This document shows positions 24,721 to 31,969 of a stretch of 64,000 bases of DNA, piece after piece; position 1 is the stretch's first letter; the number at the start of each line of letters is the position of its first letter. Position numbers and translations under genes: made by a program. The notes under the pieces were generated by a model. The model was given only the letters and a program-made list of their open reading frames with translations. It was not told where the DNA came from and did no database searches. This DNA is from Cryobacterium ruanii. Its GTDB lineage: Bacteria > Actinomycetota > Actinomycetes > Actinomycetales > Microbacteriaceae. The DNA lies in contig NZ_SOHK01000007.1 in the NCBI RefSeq assembly GCF_004404055.1, positions 351,588 to 415,587 of the forward strand, in the 5' to 3' direction.

Positions 24721-25065
24721 TTACGGTCCGTCCATGGCATTGATGTTTTGAAGTGCAACTTCTCTGGCTGCCTTGCCGAGCTCCATTCCGGTGAGTAGTT
24801 CGATGCGCTGGATGGTGATGGTGTGATGCCCAAAGAAATCAGTGAAGAAGTCGTCGGATTCCATGGTCCAATAGCCCGCCTCGCCGACCATGCATGCGTC
24901 AAGGGTGCGTAGCGGCCGTTCCAAGTCCTTGATGGTCGGGTTGCTGCCGACACCCGGGAGGTGGGTGACTATGCCGCGCTGGAGATTCACGATGTAGCTG
25001 CTGCCAACTGTCGTGACGCGCCAAACACCGTCTTCGTCGCCGCTGAGTCTTTCGACGGTTTTCAT
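24721..25065 (-). CDS. Hypothetical protein paired with the DUF2384-like gene (114 aa)
   Basis: ATG preceded by AAACGGAGGAGAACCCT, one of the strongest Shine-Dalgarno sequences in the element. The N-terminal half is beta-rich (WRVTTVGSSYIVNLQRGIVTHL) and the C-terminal half alpha/beta (HHTITIQRIELLTGMELGKA). I do not recognise the family. First gene of a two-gene operon; it could be the partner of the antitoxin-like protein. Confidence 0.55.
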   Translation of the reverse strand: MKTVERLSGDEDGVWRVTTVGSSYIVNLQRGIVTHLPGVGSNPTIKDLERPLRTLDACMVGEAGYWTMESDDFFTDFFGHHTITIQRIELLTGMELGKAAREVALQNINAMDGP

Positions 25066-25326
25066 AGGGTTCTCCTCCGTTTAACTTTCGGCCGGGCTTA
25101 ATATCGACGTTGAGTACGTTCGGCATCGGTTGATGTTTTGAATGACGGTGGAATTCTGGGGCTGCGCCGTCGCCTTGGGGACTTGGAAAGACCAGACGCC
25201 GCGACTGTCCGTCTCGCAGACCTCAATGGCCAGCAAGGTGCCCGTCACCTGGAATGCCATCTGAGTGGAGTTCGGCTCCAGCGTTCAATGGACTCTCTTC
25301 GCATCCTGGATGTTGGATTCCTCTGG

Positions 25327-25797
25327 CTACCACGATGCACCTCGGCGACGCTGAGCGACATCATTGAAATTCGCCCCGCCCAGCGCCTCACGCGTTTTGC
25401 CGGAAGCGAGTGTCGTGCGCCAGCCGAGGAAAATATCGGCGATTCTTGGGCCTAGCCAGCGCAATCCATCATCGGCGAGCGGAAACTGGTTGAGACGCGT
25501 GAAGCCTTCACGGATGCCATCGACGAAATAGAAATACAGGGTCTGAGCCCGGCACTCGAGGCGTCCGCTCAGTACGTCGACGCCGTTTTCACAGTTGTGG
25601 TCGGGCCAGACGAAACCGAAATTGCCCAGGACCACGAGGGTTCGTATCCCGCGTGCGTGGAGAATGCGGGACACGATGAGCACGTGCTCAAAGCCGGCCA
25701 GGGTATCGCGGAGAAGCCCGATGCGCCGCGCCGTAGAAAGCAATGGGCTCTCGCAGGCTCCGCAGCCCCACCCATCGAATCGCCACCACAACCGCAC
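25327..25797 (-). CDS. Doubtful reading frame (156 aa)
   Basis: An open frame with some protein-like stretches (GFEHVLIVSRILHARGIRTL) but a GTG start right after a terminator and no promoter or Shine-Dalgarno sequence. Possibly the decayed end of a former gene, or not coding. Nothing else is evident in 25066-25811. Confidence 0.22.
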   Translation of the reverse strand: MRLWWRFDGWGCGACESPLLSTARRIGLLRDTLAGFEHVLIVSRILHARGIRTLVVLGNFGFVWPDHNCENGVDVLSGRLECRAQTLYFYFVDGIREGFTRLNQFPLADDGLRWLGPRIADIFLGWRTTLASGKTREALGGANFNDVAQRRRGASW

Positions 25798-25798
25798 G

Positions 25799-25918
25799 CT
25801 AGTACCGCTTAAAACAGAAATCGCTCCTGAGAATCCTCAGGAGCGATTTCTGTTTGTTCCAACCAAACCGTTCCGCCAAGAGTTTCGCGAACGGCCCGAG
25901 GGTGTCGGTCGCTTCCAT
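25799..25918 (-). CDS. Leaderless micro-ORF or small RNA at the element end (39 aa)
   Basis: The ATG at 25918 follows promoter box 4 by exactly six bases. The frame encodes MEATDTLGPFAKLLAERFGW and a basic tail, and runs through the 20-bp terminator palindrome to its stop. The predicted transcript is only about 110 nt. It could be a leaderless peptide mRNA or a regulatory RNA. It is the last transcription unit before the attachment site. Confidence 0.42.
   Translation of the reverse strand: MEATDTLGPFAKLLAERFGWNKQKSLLRILRSDFCFKRY
25812..25855. terminator. Perfect 20-bp bidirectional terminator
   Basis: AAACAGAAATCGCTCCTGAG and its exact reverse complement flank a 4-nt loop (AATC), giving A-runs on one side and T-runs on the other in both directions. 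It ends the short transcript from 25918. Confidence 0.85.
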
Positions 25919-25936
25919 GCTCTCTTTATGCGCGGT
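25919..25936 (-). promoter_or_regulatory. Element leaderless promoter box 4
   Basis: Minus strand ACCGCGCATAAA (25936-25925), six bases, then the ATG at 25918. It differs from boxes 1-3 by one base (CATAAA instead of CATAGA). Confidence 0.55.
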
Positions 25937-26063
25937 CGGTGCAAACCGCCCACCACAAACAAAACACAAACACTTTCCTTCCACACCAGTTGTTTCCAGT
26001 GATGTGGAGTGACCTCACATCCGCGTAATTACGCGTTTTTATCCCTAAGAACAGGACACTCAT

Positions 26064-26113
26064 CTTCCTTCACACGGAAGAGGTCGTGGGTTCAAGTCCC
26101 GCATCGCCCACCA
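26064..26113 (+). other. attR-like 3' half of tRNA-Val(CAC)
   Basis: Contains an anticodon stem-loop (CTTCC-TTCACAC-GGAAG, anticodon CAC), variable loop, T-arm (GTGGG-TTCAAGT-CCCGC), the acceptor 3' strand ATCGCCC, discriminator A and CCA. The 5' half (acceptor GGGCGAT and D-arm) is absent upstream, so this is not a full tRNA gene. Tyrosine integrases often recombine within a tRNA gene and leave such a 3' copy at the far end. It marks the border between element and chromosome. Whether the intact gene lies left of the window cannot be seen. Confidence 0.75.
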
Positions 26114-26120
26114 TGATTCA

Positions 26121-26150
26121 CGGAGAGCCCCGAGAAATCGGGGCTCTCCG
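26121..26150 (+). terminator. tRNA terminator
   Basis: A 13-bp perfect stem (CGGAGAGCCCCGA/TCGGGGCTCTCCG) with a GAAA tetraloop, 8 nt after the CCA end. This suggests the chromosomal tRNA-Val terminator stayed with the right-hand copy. Confidence 0.75.
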
Positions 26151-26272
26151 TGTCGGTACGCCAACTCTGTGCCGCGAATGCGGATGAACGGATTCTTAGC
26201 GCGTCTGGAGCAACCGGTCACCCGCTCTCGGTATAGGCGGATAGTCGCACGGGGCAACCTAGTCTGAAGGAC

Positions 26273-26980
26273 ATGGACGTGCTTATCGATATTTGGCAAC
26301 GCATGACGACGACGCACGCCGCGCTGGAGCCACTCGCCGCGTGGCTGACCGTGGGCGGGGCAGCCCTCATCGTGCTCTTTCCGCCGGTGTGGCGCCTGGC
26401 CCGTCACGCCGTCACGATCGTGCACGAAGGCGGCCATGGGGTCGTCGCGGTGCTGTGCGGACGGCGGCTGGGCGGTATCCGCTTGCATTCGGACACGTCC
26501 GGGCTGACCGTGAGCCGTGGGCGTCCGAACGGCCCCGGCATGATTTTCACCCTGCTGGCCGGCTACCCGGCCGCCGGGTTGCTCGGTCTCGGCGCCGCCT
26601 GGCTGCTCAGCCGGGGCTACGACGTGGGCCTGCTGTGGGCGCTGCTCGCCGCGCTCGCCCTGCTGCTCGTGCAGATTCGCAACTGGTTCGGGCTCTGGTC
26701 GGTCGCCGTGACCGGCGCCGTCGTGTTCGGAATCTCCTGGTTCGGGTCGCCGCAGGCTCAGGGGGTGTTCGCCCTTCTCATCACGGCGTTCCTGCTGTTC
26801 GGTGCGCTGCGCACGTCGCTCGAGCTTCAGCAATCGCGCTCACGGCGGCCCGGCTCCTCGTCGGACGCCGACCAGCTGGCCGGGTTGACGCACATTCCCG
26901 GTATTTTCTGGGTCGGTGTCTTTCTTGCTGTGCAACTGACCTGCGTGGCGCTGAGCGCACGGTTGCTCGGCTTCGTGTGA
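26273..26980 (+). CDS. M50-type membrane metalloprotease-like protein (235 aa)
   Basis: A polytopic membrane protein with the zinc motif HEGGH (VHEGGHGVVAVLCGRR, about residues 51-66) in a hydrophobic setting, as in M50/M50B-like site-2 protease relatives. About six membrane segments follow. The second metal-ligand motif of classic S2P (usually a DG motif) is not obvious, so activity is uncertain. First intact chromosomal gene after the attachment site. Confidence 0.72.
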   Translation: MDVLIDIWQRMTTTHAALEPLAAWLTVGGAALIVLFPPVWRLARHAVTIVHEGGHGVVAVLCGRRLGGIRLHSDTSGLTVSRGRPNGPGMIFTLLAGYPAAGLLGLGAAWLLSRGYDVGLLWALLAALALLLVQIRNWFGLWSVAVTGAVVFGISWFGSPQAQGVFALLITAFLLFGALRTSLELQQSRSRRPGSSSDADQLAGLTHIPGIFWVGVFLAVQLTCVALSARLLGFV

Positions 26981-27002
26981 CCGGCGGAACCTGAGAACTG
27001 CA

Positions 27003-27042
27003 CGCAGCTAACCGTGACAAAGCGCAGCTAACCGTGACAAAG
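27003..27042 (+). repeat. Two tandem 20-bp repeats before the NAD(P)-binding gene
   Basis: CGCAGCTAACCGTGACAAAG occurs twice back to back, ending 8 nt before the ATG at 27051. Tandem operators of a repressor, or a duplicated promoter element, are plausible. Confidence 0.7.
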
Positions 27043-27050
27043 TTGGTTAC

Positions 27051-27704
27051 ATGACAAAAATTGCGATCATCGGCGGGCACGGAAAAGTTGCCCTCCACCT
27101 GGCCCGCTTGCTCACGGCCGACGGTCACGAAGTGACGTCGCTCATTCGCAACCCGGCTCACTCCACCGACGTCGCAGCGACCGGTGCAACACCCATGCTC
27201 GCGGACGTCGAGAATCTGTCCACAGACGAGCTCGCGACCGCACTGGCCGGACAGGATGCCGTGGTCTGGTCGGCTGGCGCCGGCGGCGGCAGCGCGGAGC
27301 GCACCTACGCGGTGGACCGGGACGCGGCCATTCGCTCCATGAATGCCGCCGCCCAGGTCGGCATCTACCGGTACGTGATGGTGTCCTACCAGGGCTCACG
27401 CGCCGATCACGGCGCCTCCCCCGACGACGGCATGTTCGCCTATTACGAGGCCAAGGCCGCCGCCGATGACTATTTGCGCGCCACCTCGCTGAGCTGGACC
27501 ATTCTCGGCCCGAGCACCCTGACCCTCAACGTCGCGACGGGCGCCATCACTGTGGGATCCGATGTGCCGAGCCGTGACACCTCACGCGAGAACGTGGCGC
27601 TCGTCGCCGCGGCCGTGCTCGCCAGCGACAACACCGTGGGCAAGTTCATCGAATTCACCGACGGCGACGTACCGATCGACGAGGCCATCGCCGCTATCCG
27701 CTAA
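27051..27704 (+). CDS. NAD(P)-binding Rossmann protein, atypical SDR (217 aa)
   Basis: N-terminal dinucleotide-binding GGHGKVALHLARLL (8-21) and the SDR_a5/NmrA-like layout: VWSAGAGG in place of the usual NAG, YRYVMVSYQG around the catalytic region, and YYEAKAAADDYLR with the Y-x-x-x-K pair. Members reduce small substrates or act as redox sensors; the substrate is not predictable. The tandem repeats upstream suggest specific regulation. Confidence 0.75.
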   Translation: MTKIAIIGGHGKVALHLARLLTADGHEVTSLIRNPAHSTDVAATGATPMLADVENLSTDELATALAGQDAVVWSAGAGGGSAERTYAVDRDAAIRSMNAAAQVGIYRYVMVSYQGSRADHGASPDDGMFAYYEAKAAADDYLRATSLSWTILGPSTLTLNVATGAITVGSDVPSRDTSRENVALVAAAVLASDNTVGKFIEFTDGDVPIDEAIAAIR

Positions 27705-27717
27705 CCGTTCTGCAGGC

Positions 27718-28260
27718 TTAAAAGCCGAAGTCGCCGCCGGAGTCTCCCCCCGCGTCGCCTCCCGCGTCAGCGTTCGTTTCGGTGTTCGCTTCAGCACCGG
27801 CGTCCGTTCCTCCGCCGTCCATCGGCATGAAAGCGCTGACCAGGGCCGAACCGATGACAAAGCCAGCGACCGTGCCAAGCAGTGAGCTCCCCATCATGCC
27901 GCCGAAACCCATGCCGTTCTGGTTGCCGAACGACCGGGTGAGGGTTCCCGGCTCGCGCAGTTCGGCCCGGGTCGCGGCCTGTGCGAGCGTGGCCGGTGCG
28001 GCATCTGCTGGTCGTTCGCTCGGCGGGACATTTTCGGTGAGCTGGCGAAAGAGAATGTCACGCTGCTCATCGGTCAGCTTCGAGAAAGCCTCGGTGTGCA
28101 CCTGCTCGATGGTTTCGGGCGGTGCCGTGCGCAACAGGTATTGGTAGCGCTCGACCGCGATCTCATCGTCGCTGCGCGCGGGCGAGCCTCCTGAACGGTG
28201 CGCGGGGTACCCGGTGGGCGACTGTTCTTTTCGGCCGAGAATGAAGTCGAGAAATCCCAT
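27718..28260 (-). CDS. Conserved hypothetical protein, Gly/Asp-rich tail (180 aa)
   Basis: The N-terminus MGFLDFILGRK suggests a membrane-associating amphipathic start. A helical region follows (ERYQYLLRTAPPETIEQVHTEAFSKLTDEQRDILFRQL), then one hydrophobic glycine-rich helix (MMGSSLLGTVAGFVIGSALVSAFM, broken by small residues), and a C-terminal tail of Gly, Ala and Asp ending GGDFGF. Found in actinobacteria; function unknown. Confidence 0.65.
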   Translation of the reverse strand: MGFLDFILGRKEQSPTGYPAHRSGGSPARSDDEIAVERYQYLLRTAPPETIEQVHTEAFSKLTDEQRDILFRQLTENVPPSERPADAAPATLAQAATRAELREPGTLTRSFGNQNGMGFGGMMGSSLLGTVAGFVIGSALVSAFMPMDGGGTDAGAEANTETNADAGGDAGGDSGGDFGF

Positions 28261-28294
28261 GGTCTGCTCCTAAGTCGGTGGATGAGTCTTAAAG

Positions 28295-29026
28295 TTAGTC
28301 TCCACGCCCGAACCAGGTCGTGACGCCGGTCGAATACAGCACGGAATCGGGAGCTCGATCGGCGAGGCCGACGAAACCCGCGGCAGCCAGCAGCGTGTCG
28401 TCGATACTCAGGAGTTCGGCGCGCAAAACTGGCCAGGGATCGTGGTGGTTACGCAGATGCACGGTGCGCCCGCGGATGTTCGTGAACAGCGCCCAACGAG
28501 CGGTCAGAAAATCGGCCAATGGGTCGTCGGTCACGGCTACGGAACCGGGGCGAGCGAGGATGTCGGTGTGCAGGCGGCGGTTGCGGTGCCGGGTCGAGGT
28601 GTACCGGTACGTGCCCGAATCGACCTGCAGCCGCGTGCGAGACCACACATAGGGCAGCGAGAACAGCGAACGCGCGGCCAGCACTGCGGCGAGGCGACTG
28701 GCCTCGAGTGACACGAACACAACACCGCGACGGCCCTGAACGTCTACGGCATAGAGCCGCACGTTGACCTCGACGAAGGATCCGAAGTAGGGAATGGGCG
28801 GGCTGCCAAGAACGGTGGCGCGATCGAGCACGAACGGAATCAAGCCGACCCAGCTCGACCCATCATATTCATCGGGGACGAGGCCGGCGGGCAGGAGCGG
28901 CGCGACCAGCGCAGCGTCCACTCGCCAGTGCAGGAAGACCAAATGCGACCAGCGCTGGCTCGCCACAGCACGCCCGGCCAAGGGCGGTGCGATCGCCGAA
29001 ATGGGATAAGCCTCGGCATTCGTCAC
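28295..29026 (-). CDS. DUF2071 (YqjF-like) protein (243 aa)
   Basis: Matches the family in the opening QRWSHLVFLHWRVDAALV, the central SWVGLIPFVL and FGSFVEVNVRLYAVD, and GVVFVSLEAS. Role unknown. The GTG at 29026 (after GAGAGGAAGTC) gives an N-terminus of normal length. An alternative is the TTG at 29050, after AAGGAGAGATA. The longer upstream frame reaches into the divergent protease gene and is not credible. Confidence 0.72.
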   Translation of the reverse strand: MTNAEAYPISAIAPPLAGRAVASQRWSHLVFLHWRVDAALVAPLLPAGLVPDEYDGSSWVGLIPFVLDRATVLGSPPIPYFGSFVEVNVRLYAVDVQGRRGVVFVSLEASRLAAVLAARSLFSLPYVWSRTRLQVDSGTYRYTSTRHRNRRLHTDILARPGSVAVTDDPLADFLTARWALFTNIRGRTVHLRNHHDPWPVLRAELLSIDDTLLAAAGFVGLADRAPDSVLYSTGVTTWFGRGD

Positions 29027-29217
29027 GACTTCCTCTCCCGGGATTTTCAATATCTCTCCTTCACGGTAGTCGCTGGGCAGCGCGCGCGCCTGTTGATCGC
29101 CCTGGAATGCGGGCCGGCGGGACGGCCTGCCCAGCAATCGCGGAGGCGACCTGTGTAAACATGAAGAAGGCGACATCGTCGTGACACAACCGCGAAAACA
29201 CCAGATGAGGGAGAAAG

Positions 29218-30399
29218 ATGCCGGGCTCAACCATTCTCGATCTCGTTCTGATCCTGATCCTGGTCATTGCCCTCGTCAACGGCTACCGCAGCGGACTGCT
29301 GCAGAGCCTCACCGGCATTGTCGGCGCCGTGGCCGGCGGAATCGCCGCCTTCTTCGTGGTTCCCCTCGTGGGCGGCTGGATTCCCGCCCCGGAATGGCGC
29401 ACCCCTGGCACCCTCGCGGTAGCTATCCTGCTCGTGCTCATCGGCCACTCGCTCGGCGCTTCGGCCGGAGGAAGGGTCGGACGCCGGAAGAAGCGTTCTC
29501 CACTCGGTGCCATCAACCGGGTGCTCGGGGCGGCTTTTGCCGCCGTGGCATCGGCCCTCGTGGCATCGATGGTGGCGTTCAGCATCGGAGCCCTCGGCAT
29601 TCCGTTCCTTTCCCCCGCCATCGCCTCATCCACCGTCGTGTCCGGAATCGACTCGTTGACCCCTGACCCGGTCAAGGCGCTCATGGCCCAGCTGCGATCC
29701 GTGGCCGTCACGCAGGGCCTGCCGCGTATCGTCGATGCTTTCACCGGCCCGACACCGGATGCCGCCGAGGCCGACACGAGCAGCCCAGCACTCGCCGTGG
29801 CCGCGCAGTCGGTCGTGCGCATCACCGGCACGGCGTACGCCTGTGGGCAGAGCCAGTCCGGCAGCGGTTTCGTCGTCGCGGACGGCCGCGTCATCACCAA
29901 CGCACACGTCGTCGCAGGGGTGGGACAGCCGGTCGTTGAGACGCCGGCGGGTGTCGCTCTCGCCGGCGAGATCGTGTATTTCGACCCGGTAGACGACCTC
30001 GCCGTCATTTCGGTGCCCGGCCTCGACACTGCGCCGCTCACCGTCGGGGAGGACCTCGCTGCCGGTAGTGGCGCGGTCGCCGATGGATATCCCTACGGCG
30101 GACCGTATGTCTCCGACCCGGCCCAGGTCATCTCGATCAGCACCATCAGCGTCGCCGACATCTACGGCCAGGATCCGACGCCCCGAGAGGTGTACACCCT
30201 GGCTTCCGACGTGCAGCAGGGCGAGTCGGGTGGACCGCTGCTGAGTGAATCCGGCCTCGTGGTCGGCGTTATCTTCGCCAAGGCCAGCAACACCGAGAAC
30301 GTCGGCTACGCCCTCGCGCTCGACGAGGTTCAGCCCGTCATCAGCCAGGCGACCGGCCTATCGGCGCCGGTCACTTCCGGCACCTGCGTTCGCGGCTGA
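29218..30399 (+). CDS. marP: MarP-type membrane serine protease (393 aa)
   Basis: The N-terminal CvpA-like domain has four membrane segments (about residues 5-145). A chymotrypsin-like periplasmic protease follows, with catalytic H230 (ITNAHVVAG), D260 (DPVDDLAVI) and S337 (QGESGGPLL). C209 and the C-terminal C390 match the disulfide that controls the Mycobacterium homologue. MarP helps cells withstand acid and oxidative stress by cleaving cell-wall enzymes. ATG after GAGGGAGAAAG. Confidence 0.85.
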   Translation: MPGSTILDLVLILILVIALVNGYRSGLLQSLTGIVGAVAGGIAAFFVVPLVGGWIPAPEWRTPGTLAVAILLVLIGHSLGASAGGRVGRRKKRSPLGAINRVLGAAFAAVASALVASMVAFSIGALGIPFLSPAIASSTVVSGIDSLTPDPVKALMAQLRSVAVTQGLPRIVDAFTGPTPDAAEADTSSPALAVAAQSVVRITGTAYACGQSQSGSGFVVADGRVITNAHVVAGVGQPVVETPAGVALAGEIVYFDPVDDLAVISVPGLDTAPLTVGEDLAAGSGAVADGYPYGGPYVSDPAQVISISTISVADIYGQDPTPREVYTLASDVQQGESGGPLLSESGLVVGVIFAKASNTENVGYALALDEVQPVISQATGLSAPVTSGTCVRG

Positions 30400-30450
30400 G
30401 CCGTCGGCATCCGCTTGCTCTCGGCTGCCACGGTAACCGGTCGGCAATCC

Positions 30451-30505
30451 GGCAGGCACAGCGCCGGCAGGCACAGCGCCGGCAGGCACAGCGCCGGCAG
30501 GCACA
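30451..30505. repeat. 15-bp tandem repeat (GGCAGGCACAGCGCC x3, plus part)
   Basis: Three perfect units (30451-30495) and a 10-bp partial unit lie in the gap between marP and amtB, just before their shared terminator. Intergenic minisatellite; no coding role seen. Confidence 0.9.
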
Positions 30506-30509
30506 GGAA

Positions 30510-30555
30510 GAGGGCGGTACGGAAAGCAGGTGAACCCGCTTTCCGCACCGCCCTC
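30510..30555. terminator. Bidirectional terminator between marP and amtB
   Basis: An imperfect long hairpin: GAGGGCGGT-A-CGGAAAGC pairs with GCTTTCCG-C-ACCGCCCTC, one mismatch in 18 pairs, between convergent genes. Confidence 0.7.
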
Positions 30556-30586
30556 AACCCGCCAACGGGATGGCGAGCGTCAGAAC

Positions 30587-31813
30587 CTAGACACGCTCGA
30601 GGGCATAACCCTCTTCGCCGTGGACACTGGTGTCGATCCCGGCCAGCTCGTCTTCGTTCTTGATGCGGAAGCCGATGGTCTTCTCGATCGCGAGCCCGAG
30701 CAGATAGGCGACGACGAAGGAGTAGGCGAGAACCGCGAAGGCGGCGATGGCCTGGACCAGAAGCTGGCTGAGGCCGCCGCCGGTGAAAAGTCCGGTGCCG
30801 ATCGCGAAGAAGCCGAGGTACAGGGTGCCGATGATGCCACCGACGAGGTGGATGCCCACGACGTCGAGCGAGTCGTCGAAGCCGAGCTTGAACTTGAGTT
30901 CGACGGCGAGGGCGCAGACGGCACCCGCGACGGCGCCGAGAAGGAGTGCCCAGCCGGGCTCGAGGTTGGCGCAGGCGGGGGTGATGGCGACCAGTCCGGC
31001 GACAGCACCGGAAGCAGCGCCGACCGAGGTGGCTTTGCCGTCTTTGAACTTCTCGACGAGCATCCAGGCGAGGATGGCCGCGGCCGCGGCACCGAGCGTG
31101 TTGACGACGATGATACCGACATTGGCGAGCCCGTTGACCCACTCGGCGCCGGCGTTGAAGCCGAACCAGCCGAACCAGAGAATAGAGGCACCGATGAGTA
31201 CGAGCGGCACGTTGTGCGGCTTGGTGATGCCCTTCTGGAAGCCGACGCGCTTGCCGAGCACCAGGGCGAGGGCGAGGGCAGCGGCACCGGCGTTGATGTG
31301 CACGGCGGTACCACCGGCGTAGTCGATCACGGCGATGTCACCGAGGCCGAGCGTCTCGCCGAGCTTGAGGATCCAGCCGCCACCCCAGACCCAGGCCGCG
31401 ACCGGAAAGTAGACGAGCGTCGCCCAGACGCCGGCAAAGATCATCCAGGATCCAAACTTCGCCCGGTCGGCGACGGCCCCGCTGATCAGTGCGACGGTGA
31501 TGATGGCGAAGGTCGCCCCATAGGTGGCGCCGAGAAGATCGATGCTGCCGGTCTCGCCCATAGCAAGCTGGCCCAGACCGAAGTCGGAGAAGGGGTTACC
31601 GGCGAAGTCAGTGGTGTTGCTGACGGCGCTCATGTTGAAGCCGTAGAGAATCCACAGGACGCTGATCAGGCCGAGTGCCCCAAAACTCATCATCATCATG
31701 CTGATGACGCTCTTGGCCTTGACCAGGCCGCCATAGAAGAAGGCGACACCCGGTGTCATGAATAACACCAGTGCGGTGGCTGTCAACCCCCATGCAATGC
31801 TTCCGGTATCCAT
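30587..31813 (-). CDS. amtB: Ammonium transporter (408 aa)
   Basis: A typical Amt channel of about 11 membrane helices: the start MDTGSIAWGLTATALVLFMT with FFYGGLVKAKS, then DYAGGTAVHINAG (the DFAGG-like Amt signature with one of the twin pore histidines), and GVHLVGG-like GIHLVGGIIGTLYLG with the second. Takes up NH4+/NH3. No glnK, glnD or other nitrogen-regulation gene is adjacent, unlike many actinobacteria. A 12-bp dyad lies 50 nt upstream. Confidence 0.93.
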   Translation of the reverse strand: MDTGSIAWGLTATALVLFMTPGVAFFYGGLVKAKSVISMMMMSFGALGLISVLWILYGFNMSAVSNTTDFAGNPFSDFGLGQLAMGETGSIDLLGATYGATFAIITVALISGAVADRAKFGSWMIFAGVWATLVYFPVAAWVWGGGWILKLGETLGLGDIAVIDYAGGTAVHINAGAAALALALVLGKRVGFQKGITKPHNVPLVLIGASILWFGWFGFNAGAEWVNGLANVGIIVVNTLGAAAAAILAWMLVEKFKDGKATSVGAASGAVAGLVAITPACANLEPGWALLLGAVAGAVCALAVELKFKLGFDDSLDVVGIHLVGGIIGTLYLGFFAIGTGLFTGGGLSQLLVQAIAAFAVLAYSFVVAYLLGLAIEKTIGFRIKNEDELAGIDTSVHGEEGYALERV

Positions 31814-31862
31814 AGATTGTCCTCACGCGTCTCGAGTGTGCAGGGTGTACCGCGAGGCGAGC

Positions 31863-31893
31863 CACCTCGGATACGAATCCAGTATCCGAGGTG
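31863..31893. promoter_or_regulatory. 12-bp perfect dyad upstream of amtB
   Basis: CACCTCGGATAC, 7-nt spacer, GTATCCGAGGTG. It lies 50 nt upstream of amtB and 77 nt after the zapE start side of the gap. With no T-run it may be a regulator site or an mRNA hairpin in the amtB leader. Confidence 0.4.
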
Positions 31894-31969
31894 ACTGTTA
31901 CAACAAACGTTCCGACGTGTTTCGTACCGGTTACGAGCTCTTGCGAATTGTTAACGCCGCGTTTCGGAG

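Noticed and set aside
26064..26113. Functional tRNA-Val gene
   Set aside because: The acceptor 5' strand and D-arm are absent from the preceding 60 bases.
26060..26833. 257-aa minus-strand frame ending over the tRNA fragment
   Set aside because: Its C-terminus is the translated antisense of the tRNA half, and the rest is opposite the M50-like gene.
30530..31765. 411-aa acidic plus-strand frame opposite amtB
   Set aside because: Antisense shadow of the transporter. The extreme Gly/Asp/Glu content is a by-product of hydrophobic codons on the other strand.
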